A stretch of DNA of 8,007 bases from Caryophanales bacterium UBA6769 (lineage in GTDB: Bacteria > Bacillota > Bacilli > Bacillales > UBA6769): positions 1 through 8,007 of the forward strand of contig DKGN01000205.1 in NCBI GenBank assembly GCA_002453275.1, read 5' to 3'. The position numbers and the translations under genes were made by a program. The notes below the pieces were generated by a model. The model made no database searches. It was not told the origin of the DNA and saw only the letters and a list, made by a program, of their open reading frames with translations. This document shows, piece after piece, positions 1 to 5,355 of the stretch; within the stretch, counting starts at the first letter, position 1, and the number at the start of each line of letters is the position of its first letter.

Positions 1-219
1 ATCGAACAAGCTGCGGAATTGGCGCTCATTCAATCCATACATATGGCGAAGCTTTTGCTTTTCCTGTAATTGCAAACCATATTCAGAAAGTTTTCTACGT
101 TGGTTAGGTCCGTGTTGACCTGGGGGATAAGGGCGCTTTTGAAGTTCTTTCCCTGTCCCGCTTAATGAAACACCAAGTCTGCGTGAAATTTTCCAGCTTG
201 GTCCTGTATAACGAGCCAT
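1..219 (-). CDS. rpsD: 30S ribosomal protein S4, N-terminal part (gene runs off the left edge)
   Basis: Only the first 73 codons lie in the window; the rest is to the left. The reverse-strand product starts MARYTGPSWKISRRLG and continues with GTGKELQKRPYPPGQHG and MYGLNERQF, the diagnostic start of bacterial S4. S4 is a primary 16S rRNA-binding protein that begins assembly of the small-subunit body and, in Bacillus, represses its own mRNA. The start is fixed by an AGGAGGAG ribosome site (226-233) six bases upstream of ATG and by the family's usual MARY beginning. The stretch shown lies ahead of the S4 RNA-binding domain proper. The gene is transcribed away from the neighbouring GGDEF gene, from its own promoter and a leader of about 365 nt. 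No frame disruption is visible. Confidence 0.97.
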   Translation of the reverse strand, partial: MARYTGPSWKISRRLGVSLSGTGKELQKRPYPPGQHGPNQRRKLSEYGLQLQEKQKLRHMYGLNERQFRSLFD

Positions 220-585
220 ATTTAGCTCCTCCTCATTCACATGTTTTGTTGCATAAAACAGAAACAGTGATCGCAATCTCAACGTATGCTCATTTCATTT
301 TCACACACCTTCACTTCGACAGCGAGAAGCTACACGATGCACCTCACCCATTCGCAGCCGCGGAATCGGAAGGTTTAAAATTGCAGTAACGATAGGCATC
401 GAATCTCTTCGTCAGCTTGCTTTTCCGCTACACACGTATCAATGAAGAAATACGCTGTGTTGCTCAAAGCTTCGCTTTCTAGACATTCTTGCCTCTCATT
501 TTCCCCATTTTAAACAAACATCCAATAGAATGAGAAATAAAATGAAAAACAAACGAAGTTTACGCAAGCTGTCTTATTTTACACA
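220..585 (-). promoter_or_regulatory. rpsD 5' leader, probable S4 autoregulatory mRNA region
   Basis: About 365 nt separate the predicted transcription start from the rpsD ATG, with no convincing gene inside. Read on the minus strand it folds locally. A strong hairpin pairs ACACAGCGTAT (450-460) with ATACGTGTGT (430-439), with one bulged G. A GC-richer stem pairs ATTCCGC with GCGAAT near 350-366. A small hairpin TGTTTT/AAAACA (242-260) lies just before the ribosome site. S4 autoregulation through a structured rpsD leader is established in B. subtilis. That this sequence is the S4 target is inferred from position and structure; I could not match the known leader consensus base by base. Confidence 0.6.
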
Positions 586-591
586 AAGTTA

Positions 592-620
592 AGTATAGAT
601 TTTTTTTGCGCTGGAGTCAA
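592..620 (-). promoter_or_regulatory. sigma-A promoter of rpsD
   Basis: On the minus strand, TTGACT (615-620) is separated by exactly 17 bp from TATACT (592-597), each one base from consensus. Predicted transcription starts near 585. It is the best promoter in the window, as expected for a ribosomal protein gene, and reads only towards rpsD. Confidence 0.8.
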
Positions 621-703
621 GAATAGAAAAGGTGATGAAGGAAAATCTAGTATATAAAAAGGAAAAACGGGACGTAGTGTAGTACTATAGAATTAGGACT
701 ATT

Positions 704-713
704 GTGTTAACAC
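704..713. repeat. perfect 10-bp palindrome GTGTTAACAC before the GGDEF gene
   Basis: GTGTTAACAC ends seven bases upstream of the dgcP ribosome binding site. A second small palindrome, TAGTACTA, lies at 680-687. The position suits an operator or a short 5'-UTR hairpin, but no regulator can be assigned. No good sigma-A promoter is visible between 621 and 720. A sigma-H-like -10 (ATAGAAT, 687-693) has only a poor -35 partner (GGGACGT at 669-675). Confidence 0.35.
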
Positions 714-735
714 TCATTTGAGGAGGGGTGATTCC

Positions 736-2175
736 ATGTCGGGGGAGCAAGTGGAGAACCAATTAGATGATAAATACAACGCATTAGAAGCGAATGATAT
801 CATGTTACTTTTTCAGCTAACGAAGAAGCTATTATTGACTTCTCAGTCAAATGAAGTGTTAGAAGAGCTTATCGATGCCTTTCTCCTGTTTTATCCGCAG
901 GCAAATGTTCAATTGTTGTTAACACATGAGGATAAAAAGTATCGTGACTTGCCTGTTGCCTATTTTGAGAGAAACACACAGTTTGAAAATGAAGTGGCTT
1001 TCCGTACGTATCAAACAGGAATCATCCAAATTGAGAAACGAAGCAACAACCAGATCTTGCATATCCCATTCAAAGGGGTTCAAGCAATGTATGGGGTGTT
1101 GCAATTGTCAGTTACAAACAGTAAAGAAATAACTGAGAAAGACTTTGAAATTTTGCAACATCTTGCTGATGTTTCAGGCAATGCATTTGAAAAGGCGAGG
1201 TTACAGGAACAATTAAATCAAAGGATAAATGATCTTAATTTGTTGAATGATTCATCACATAAATTAAATTCGAATTTGCGCTTGACGGACACGGTTGAAT
1301 ATATGACAGAGCAAATTCAAGCCTCCATTCACTCTGAACAAGTTGGGTTCTTTTTCTTCAATCGGACGGGTGAAATTGAAGCGTTACAAGGCTCAACAGA
1401 ATACTTTTTTACAGATGCATCGAGTTTGTTAGTTGAAAAAATAAGTGAAAAAATTAAGCAGAGAAAAGAAGCATTTATGATGTTAGATTTAATGAAAGAG
1501 AACATACAAACGCCATATCGCTCCCTTTTAGCTGTCCCAATGATTCATGATGATGAATTAAAAGGAGCCACGATTGTGTTGCATACGCGCGCGAATTTTT
1601 TTACGTTTGATCAGTTTAAACTGCTGGAATCTCTTATTTATCATTCAACATTAGCGTTTATTAATTCGATGCTTCATGAAGAAATGCAACGGTTAGCGAT
1701 TACAGATCAACTCACGAGATTGTATTCGCGCAACTATTTAGATGAAAAAATTAATGAATCGATGCAAAGTGACATGAAAGGGACGTTCATATTATTTGAT
1801 ATTGATGATTTTAAGCAAGTGAACGATACATACGGACACTTAACTGGAGATGATGTCATTATTCAAGTGTCTAATTTGATTTTGGCTAACAAACGTTCAA
1901 CAGATATTGCAGCACGCTGGGGTGGAGAGGAGCTGGCTCTTTATTTACCGGCTGTTGATATTACTCAAGGCTTGCGAGCGGCAGAAAGACTAGTGAGTGT
2001 TGTGAAAAAGAGTACTAGCCCTTCTGTTACGCTATCTGGAGGGATAGCATACTGGGATATGACGGATTCAAATGATACAGTGACTAAACTATTTAATCGT
2101 GCCGACCAGGCTCTTTATGAAGCGAAACGAGCAGGGAAAAATCAAGTTGTTGTTCAACCGATGTATACGAACTAA
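736..2175 (+). CDS. dgcP: GAF-GGDEF diguanylate cyclase, DgcP/YtrP type
   Basis: This 479-residue cytoplasmic protein should make cyclic di-GMP from two GTP. There are no membrane segments or signal peptide. Residues about 38-152 and 170-312 look like two GAF-type sensory modules, followed by a short helical linker and a GGDEF domain (about 320-475). GGDEF landmarks are DQLTRLYSRNYLD (324-336), FDIDDFKQVND with metal-binding Asp355, the signature GGEEL at 396-400, and an intact product-inhibition site RSTD (387-390) five residues before it. All catalytic landmarks are present, so it is probably active. The start is ATG 736, seven bases after AGGAGGGG; an in-frame TTG at 718 overlaps that site and is rejected. 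It lies divergent from rpsD, the same position as B. subtilis dgcP (ytrP). The GAF ligands are unknown. Confidence 0.88.
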   Translation: MSGEQVENQLDDKYNALEANDIMLLFQLTKKLLLTSQSNEVLEELIDAFLLFYPQANVQLLLTHEDKKYRDLPVAYFERNTQFENEVAFRTYQTGIIQIEKRSNNQILHIPFKGVQAMYGVLQLSVTNSKEITEKDFEILQHLADVSGNAFEKARLQEQLNQRINDLNLLNDSSHKLNSNLRLTDTVEYMTEQIQASIHSEQVGFFFFNRTGEIEALQGSTEYFFTDASSLLVEKISEKIKQRKEAFMMLDLMKENIQTPYRSLLAVPMIHDDELKGATIVLHTRANFFTFDQFKLLESLIYHSTLAFINSMLHEEMQRLAITDQLTRLYSRNYLDEKINESMQSDMKGTFILFDIDDFKQVNDTYGHLTGDDVIIQVSNLILANKRSTDIAARWGGEELALYLPAVDITQGLRAAERLVSVVKKSTSPSVTLSGGIAYWDMTDSNDTVTKLFNRADQALYEAKRAGKNQVVVQPMYTN

Positions 2176-2190
2176 CAAAGTTCTATAAGC
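2131..2190 (+). repeat. direct repeat, copy 1: 3' end of dgcP
   Basis: These 60 bases cover the last codons of dgcP and its terminator start. They match 3491-3550 at 44 of 60 positions with no gap, at a constant offset of 1360 bp; many differences are transitions. A further block, 2231-2251, matches 3552-3572 at 16 of 21 positions. The matches were aligned by eye. Confidence 0.7.
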
Positions 2191-2205
2191 TATAACTTAT
2201 TTTTT
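2178..2205 (+). terminator. weak rho-independent terminator of dgcP
   Basis: Immediately after the dgcP stop, AAGTT (2178-2182) pairs with AACTT (2194-2198). The stem is extended inside by ATA/TAT with a 2-nt bulge, and a T-rich run (2200-2205) follows. The stem is AT-rich and weak, so some read-through towards opuAC is possible. The matching sequence near 3538-3556 has lost the hairpin. Confidence 0.45.
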
Positions 2206-2390
2206 GGTGAACGCTTATTTAACCATGACGTTCAATCGAAAAGCGGATGTTAGTTGAAAAGAATACTTTATTAATATAAGGTATGTAACTATACTCTGTT
2301 AATTTTAGAGGGTTGTTTTTTATTGTTTTAGTAACAGTTATTTTCTATTTTTACTAAGGGAGTATCTAGATTTTATTTCGTTAGACATCA

Positions 2391-2450
2391 AGATGGATGA
2401 CGAAGTTGAATCAAGCTGCTCTATATAATAATTGTTATTTATCGAAATTA
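2391..2450 (+). pseudogene. decayed copy of the refZ 5' end
   Basis: AGATGGATGA (2391-2400) is identical to the ten bases spanning the refZ start (3664-3673). ATGACGAAG (2397-2405) is identical to refZ bases 3678-3686. The two arrangements differ by exactly 8 bp, as if one deletion occurred between the two ATGA copies in refZ. Downstream similarity is weak but in frame: MTKLNQAALY here against MTKKNIYNAAIF in RefZ. There is no ribosome site, and the frame runs straight into opuAC. The best reading is a remnant from a duplicated junction, not a gene; chance similarity is not excluded. Confidence 0.4.
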
Positions 2451-2461
2451 AACAAACATCG

Positions 2462-2467
2462 AGGAGG
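2462..2467 (+). promoter_or_regulatory. ribosome binding site fixing the opuAC start
   Basis: AGGAGG lies ten bases before GTG 2478. The upstream in-frame ATG at 2397 has no such site and would add 27 residues in front of the lipoprotein signal, so it is rejected. Confidence 0.8.
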
Positions 2468-2477
2468 ATTTTACAAG

Positions 2478-3377
2478 GTGAATTTGAAAAGGACGATTGT
2501 CATAGGAATCGCAGTACTTTTTTCATTGGTTCTTGTCGCTTGTGGCAATAAGGATACGGAACCTGAGACAAGTACAAGCAAAAGTGTTGGAGAGCTCGTT
2601 GATTATAATATTGTTGGGACTGATCCTGGTTCAGGGCTCATGCAAGCAACTAATCAAGCTTTAGAAGAATATGAATTGACAGAATGGACTCTAAACCCGA
2701 GTTCGCCGACGGCTATGACTGCAGAGTTACAAAGAGCGTACGAAAATGAAGAGCCAATTATCGTAACGGGCTGGTCACCTCATTGGAAATTTACACGATT
2801 CGATTTGAAATATTTAGATGATCCTAAGGAAATTTACGGTGGTGACACTGAAAAAATTCATACGCTTGCACGCATGGGGTTAAAAGAAGATATGCCTGAA
2901 GCGTATACAATTTTAGAACGGTTTGAATGGGAAGAAGAAGACATGGCATCTATTATGATTGACATCGAAGATGGAGTGGAGCCTGAAGAGGCGGCACAGA
3001 AGTGGGTTGACAATAATAAAGACAAAGTTTCCGAGTGGACTGATGGTGTTGATAAAGTAAATAACGATAAGATAACCCTTGTCTATGCTGCATGGGACAC
3101 TGAAATTGCAAGCCACAATATGATGAAAATCGTACTTGAAGACATGGGATATGATGTTGAAATGTCTATTGTCGAGGCTGGACCAATGTTTACAGCTGTT
3201 GCTGATGGATCTGCTGACGTGACTTTAGCTGCATGGTTACCAATCACACATGAACCTTATTATGAAGAGTATGGCGATAATTTAGATGATTTAGGGATAA
3301 ATATGGAAAATGTGAAGCAGGGATTAGTTGTACCAACTTATATGGACGTTGATTCAATTGAGGATTTAAAAGAATAG
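2478..3377 (+). CDS. opuAC: glycine betaine ABC transporter substrate-binding lipoprotein
   Basis: This 299-residue protein captures glycine betaine or related osmoprotectants outside the membrane and delivers them to the OpuA permease. It starts with a basic, hydrophobic lipoprotein signal peptide and lipobox LVAC, so Cys22 should be lipidated. Family landmarks are GTDPGSGLM (47-55), GWSPHWKF (98-105), AAWDTEIAS (204-212), AAWLPITHE (251-259) and GLVVPTYM (282-289). The three cage tryptophans known from B. subtilis OpuAC (W72, W178, W225 of the mature protein) correspond to Trp99, Trp206 and Trp253; His258 is also in place. Lobe order is OpuAC-like rather than ProX-like. Length is normal for the family. 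The start is GTG 2478. Unusually, no opuAA (ATPase) or opuAB (permease) gene is adjacent, and the gene lies between duplicated junction sequences, suggesting later insertion. It must use a transporter encoded elsewhere. Confidence 0.93.
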   Translation: MNLKRTIVIGIAVLFSLVLVACGNKDTEPETSTSKSVGELVDYNIVGTDPGSGLMQATNQALEEYELTEWTLNPSSPTAMTAELQRAYENEEPIIVTGWSPHWKFTRFDLKYLDDPKEIYGGDTEKIHTLARMGLKEDMPEAYTILERFEWEEEDMASIMIDIEDGVEPEEAAQKWVDNNKDKVSEWTDGVDKVNNDKITLVYAAWDTEIASHNMMKIVLEDMGYDVEMSIVEAGPMFTAVADGSADVTLAAWLPITHEPYYEEYGDNLDDLGINMENVKQGLVVPTYMDVDSIEDLKE

Positions 3378-3383
3378 CTATTC

Positions 3384-3426
3384 AACTGAAAAGGAAACCT
3401 AAGCGGGTTTCCTTTTCAGTTTGGTT
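3384..3426 (+). terminator. rho-independent terminator of opuAC
   Basis: A perfect 16-bp stem pairs AACTGAAAAGGAAACC (3384-3399) with its complement at 3406-3421 around a 6-nt loop. It lies seven bases after the opuAC stop. The following T-tract is short and interrupted (TTTGGTT), but the stem is strong. Confidence 0.82.
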
Positions 3427-3475
3427 ACAGCTTTAGTCGTTATCTGGCATCACAGACGTAACTCGTCCTTGAAAC

Positions 3476-3535
3476 GATGCGGAAAAAAGTACGGTGAAAA
3501 GTCAAATTAATATTCAACAAATGTATGCAAACTGA
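3476..3535 (+). pseudogene. remnant of a second dgcP 3' end
   Basis: In frame, the 19 codons before TGA read DAEKSTVKSQINIQQMYAN. The last 16 residues match dgcP residues 464-479 at 7 positions (Lys, Lys, Gln, Gln, Met, Tyr, Asn), and both frames end at the same place. Matching of the preceding codons needs a one-codon indel. A TGA at 3470-3472 closes the frame upstream and there is no start codon or ribosome site, so it is not expressed as a protein. It is the second copy of the dgcP tail, left between opuAC and refZ. Confidence 0.6.
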
Positions 3536-3550
3536 CAAAGTTCTACAAAG
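3491..3550 (+). repeat. direct repeat, copy 2: dgcP 3' end upstream of refZ
   Basis: This is the partner of 2131-2190 (44/60 identical, ungapped). Similarity resumes at 3552-3572, after about 40 bp present only in copy 1 (about 2190-2230). With the first copy it brackets opuAC. Confidence 0.7.
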
Positions 3551-3570
3551 TTTCAAGCGAGAAGCAGAAA

Positions 3571-3578
3571 TTGTCGTA
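3571..3578 (+). promoter_or_regulatory. candidate Spo0A box upstream of refZ
   Basis: TTGTCGTA differs by one base from the 0A-box form TTGTCGAA. It ends eight bases before the sigma-H-like -35 region. A single 8-mer is weak alone; the placement makes it worth recording. Confidence 0.35.
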
Positions 3579-3586
3579 CGATTTTT

Positions 3587-3614
3587 ATAGGATTTTACTT
3601 AAAAAGAGTGGAAA
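3587..3614 (+). promoter_or_regulatory. candidate sigma-H promoter of refZ
   Basis: ATAGGATTT (3587-3595) is a full match to the sigma-H -35 pattern RnAGGAWWW. After a 12-bp spacer, GTGGAAA (3608-3614) matches the -10 pattern RnnGAAT at all but the last base. Predicted transcription starts near 3621. From memory, B. subtilis refZ is induced at the onset of sporulation under Spo0A and sigma-H control, which agrees. No sigma-A promoter is visible here. Confidence 0.5.
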
Positions 3615-3630
3615 ATAGAAGTATGAGAAA

Positions 3631-3644
3631 TGTAACGTCTTACA
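3631..3644. promoter_or_regulatory. inverted repeat TGTAA-N4-TTACA, possible TetR-family operator
   Basis: Perfect 5-bp arms flank CGTC, just downstream of the predicted start of the refZ transcript and 21 bp before its ATG. TetR-family genes often carry an operator in this position. The site is short for a TetR dimer, so autoregulation is only a suggestion. Confidence 0.3.
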
Positions 3645-3665
3645 ATCGGATTAGGTGGGATACAG

Positions 3666-4316
3666 ATGGATGAACGTATGACGAAGAAAAATATTTATAA
3701 TGCGGCTATTTTCCTCTTTAATACGAAAGGTTTTTCAGGCACGTCTGTAAGAGAAATTGCAAAACAAGCGAATGTAAACAGTGCATTGATTTCATATTAT
3801 TTTAAAAGCAAACAAGGCTTGCTTGAAAGCTTAATGGAAACTTTTTATGACGGATACGTTGAAAAAATTGAACAAGCGTTTGAGCGAAGCGAGCTGTTGC
3901 CTATACGTAGTTGTTTACACAAAGCGATTTTGAGCTTGCTACGCTACCAACAAGAAAATAATCAATTGGCTCGTTTTGTCCATAGAGAAACGACAATTGA
4001 TTCGACTTTAACGAGAGAGGTTATGACCGTTTATTTGCGGAAGGAAAAGTATTATTGGCAGAAGATATTTGAGCAAGGCTTTCGGACGGGAGAACTTCAT
4101 AAGCGGAACATTGATCTGACGATCATTCAGCTAAAAGGAATGATTACGATGCCATTTAGTAATCCGCAATACGTTCAAGAAATTTTTCACTTGTCGCCAT
4201 TTGAAGATTATTTTATTCGACAATATGGGTTACACGTCTTAAGCTGGCTCGATGAGCGATTTTGTCGGCAAAAGGGTGCGACAAAAAAAGAACAACAAAA
4301 AGCAGAAGTTGGTTAA
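3666..4316 (+). CDS. refZ: TetR-family DNA-binding protein RefZ (YttP), regulator of FtsZ
   Basis: This 216-residue soluble protein has the TetR N-terminal helix-turn-helix: helix 1 about 8-20, TSVREIAKQA (26-35), and recognition helix with the family motif ALISYYFKSKQGLL (40-53). The rest is an all-helical dimerisation/ligand domain ending in a charged tail. In B. subtilis, RefZ binds motifs near the origin and helps position the polar Z-ring and capture the chromosome during sporulation. Assignment to RefZ rather than a generic TetR regulator rests on the N-terminal sequence style, length and location between dgcP and hisJ-ezrA. The start is ATG 3666, seven bases after AGGTGG (3653-3658); Met5 is a weaker alternative. 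A sigma-H-like promoter and an inverted repeat precede it. It converges with hisJ, and a two-way hairpin follows the stop. Confidence 0.8.
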   Translation: MDERMTKKNIYNAAIFLFNTKGFSGTSVREIAKQANVNSALISYYFKSKQGLLESLMETFYDGYVEKIEQAFERSELLPIRSCLHKAILSLLRYQQENNQLARFVHRETTIDSTLTREVMTVYLRKEKYYWQKIFEQGFRTGELHKRNIDLTIIQLKGMITMPFSNPQYVQEIFHLSPFEDYFIRQYGLHVLSWLDERFCRQKGATKKEQQKAEVG

Positions 4317-4324
4317 AAAAAGTG

Positions 4325-4356
4325 AAACCTCTCACAGCTGGAAAGTGGGAGGTTTT
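4325..4356. terminator. bidirectional terminator between refZ and hisJ
   Basis: AAACCTCTCAC (4325-4335) pairs with GTGGGAGGTTT (4345-4355), 11 bp with one G-T pair and a 9-nt loop. TTTT (4353-4356) ends the plus-strand stem. On the minus strand the stem is followed by CAC and a run of seven Ts. It can end both convergent genes. The hisJ stop codon (4355-4357) overlaps its edge. Confidence 0.8.
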
Positions 4357-5179
4357 AACGTAGATCCGATGGGACGGTTGTTTTTTGCTTAAGAAAAAGG
4401 CGATTGAATCCTTGTCCAAGCCCTTTTACACTATGAGCATCAGATCCATATATTAAGGGGATCCCTCGTCTCACGGCTTCGTTTACGACCCACGCAGGTG
4501 GGTAAGCCTCTCCACACAAAGGCTTTGAAAACCCAGCCGCATTGTAATCAAGCTCATAATTTTTATGTTGGATTAAATCGAGTAATTCTTTAATTTTCAG
4601 CGAGAAATTCCTCTTCGGCATAAATTGCTGCTTAAATTTATGAATAAGGGTGATATGCCCTATTCGCTTCGGTTTATATTGTCCCAAGTCGGATAATATT
4701 GCTTTTTTGACTGTTTCATAGTACGTTTCATACACATTTTCCAATGAACCCGCGACCCTTACCATGTCAGCAAACATGTCAGGACTAAAATCTAAGCAAA
4801 AATATTCGTTAGCGAATTTCAAAAAATGGACCGATAAAATAGCATCATCCAAAACATGTCCCCACTCCGAGAGAAATTCCTCTGTTTCCCTTTCGTATCC
4901 TTCAATATAGTCAACTTCAAGACCAATGTTAATCGTAAGCTTGGATTTGTATTTTAATTTTAATTGTTGGAGTGTTTTAATGTAAGGTTCTAATTGCTCT
5001 AGTTTCATTCCACTATCTTGTTGGGGTGTCGGATCGTTGAAGCCATTAGGCAGTGGAGCATGCTCAGTGAAAGTCATGCCTTTTAGTCCTAGTGAAATCG
5101 CTTTTTCAATGTAGGCTTCAAATGAATCGTTCGTGCCGTGTGGACAAAAAGGCGAATGTACATGACCATCAAATTGCAT
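4355..5179 (-). CDS. hisJ: histidinol-phosphatase, PHP family
   Basis: This 274-residue PHP-family enzyme hydrolyses L-histidinol phosphate to histidinol, the penultimate stage of histidine synthesis, using a metal cluster. Metal-ligand motifs are visible in order: DGHVHSPFCPHG with His6 and His8, FTEHAP with His40, GLEVDYI with Glu88, SVHFL with His118, a later His in RIGHITLIH, and GSDAHS with Asp247 and His249. Length and motif order match B. subtilis HisJ. The start is ATG 5179, nine bases after AAAGGA. An ATG three codons upstream (5188) directly abuts that site with no spacing, and the family start is MQ-x-DGH, so 5179 is chosen. As in B. subtilis, it sits away from the his operon, beside ezrA, with its own promoter. 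All key residues are present. Confidence 0.93.
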   Translation of the reverse strand: MQFDGHVHSPFCPHGTNDSFEAYIEKAISLGLKGMTFTEHAPLPNGFNDPTPQQDSGMKLEQLEPYIKTLQQLKLKYKSKLTINIGLEVDYIEGYERETEEFLSEWGHVLDDAILSVHFLKFANEYFCLDFSPDMFADMVRVAGSLENVYETYYETVKKAILSDLGQYKPKRIGHITLIHKFKQQFMPKRNFSLKIKELLDLIQHKNYELDYNAAGFSKPLCGEAYPPAWVVNEAVRRGIPLIYGSDAHSVKGLGQGFNRLFLKQKTTVPSDLR

Positions 5180-5203
5180 GAAAATCATTCCTTTCTTTAT
5201 CCT

Positions 5204-5232
5204 TTTATACGAATTAAAGGGAAATTTGACAA
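5204..5232 (-). promoter_or_regulatory. sigma-A promoter of hisJ
   Basis: On the minus strand, TTGTCA (5227-5232), a 17-bp spacer and TATAAA (5204-5209), each hexamer one base from consensus. The leader would be only about 18 nt, leaving no room for a T-box or attenuator. Confidence 0.7.
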
Positions 5233-5263
5233 AATCTGTTGAAATTAATACTCAAATGAATGG

Positions 5264-5277
5264 TTACATGGTATCAT
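5264..5277 (+). promoter_or_regulatory. candidate extended -10 promoter of ezrA
   Basis: TGGTATCAT (5269-5277) fits an extended -10 (TGnTATAAT with one change), but the -35 position holds only TACTCA (5249-5254). A perfect TTGACA at 5226-5231 pairs with AATACT (5247-5252) at a short 15-bp spacing and is the alternative. Either would give an untranslated leader of about 70-100 nt. Confidence 0.35.
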
Positions 5278-5339
5278 ATTAGCTAGATTATGTGTGAATT
5301 TGTTTGTGTTTTCACGTATTTTTGAACGATGCACGTACG

Positions 5340-5347
5340 AAAGGGTG
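5340..5347 (+). promoter_or_regulatory. ribosome binding site deciding the ezrA start
   Basis: AAAGGGTG lies eight bases before GTG 5356. ATG 5329, nine codons upstream in frame, has no purine-rich site and would put basic residues ahead of the expected short extracytoplasmic N-terminus. GTG is therefore preferred. Confidence 0.7.
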
Positions 5348-5355
5348 CTTTTTCA

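Larger units (their letters stand above)
2176..2477. other. 302-bp intergenic region dgcP-opuAC
   Basis: This stretch is AT-rich and contains no gene I can support. It holds the dgcP terminator, a repeat block (2231-2251) shared with the region before refZ, an inverted pair CTGTTA (2296-2301)/TAACAG (2332-2337), a decayed refZ start (2391-2450) and candidate promoter pieces. Those pieces are TTGAAA (2254-2259) with TATAAG (2275-2280) at a short 15-bp spacing, TATACT (2290-2295) with a poor -35, and a perfect TATAAT (2424-2429) lacking a -35. The opuAC promoter therefore cannot be fixed by eye. Confidence 0.5.

Noticed and set aside
165..389. 74-codon open frame on the plus strand
   Set aside because: It lies opposite the rpsD start and leader, has no ribosome site, and its product resembles nothing; rpsD on the other strand is unmistakable.
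718..735. TTG start six codons upstream for dgcP
   Set aside because: The TTG overlaps the AGGAGGGG that serves ATG 736, so it has no ribosome site of its own.
2393..2428. Tiny frame starting MDDEVESSC before opuAC
   Set aside because: Eleven codons, no ribosome site; better explained as part of the decayed refZ start.
4213..4419. 68-codon minus-strand frame over the refZ end and terminator
   Set aside because: It crosses the bidirectional terminator and overlaps two well-supported genes in other frames; no ribosome site.
5294..5315. GTGAA/TTCAC inverted repeat in the ezrA leader
   Set aside because: Five-base arms separated by 12 bases in AT-rich DNA are easily chance; no regulator or conserved form is suggested.
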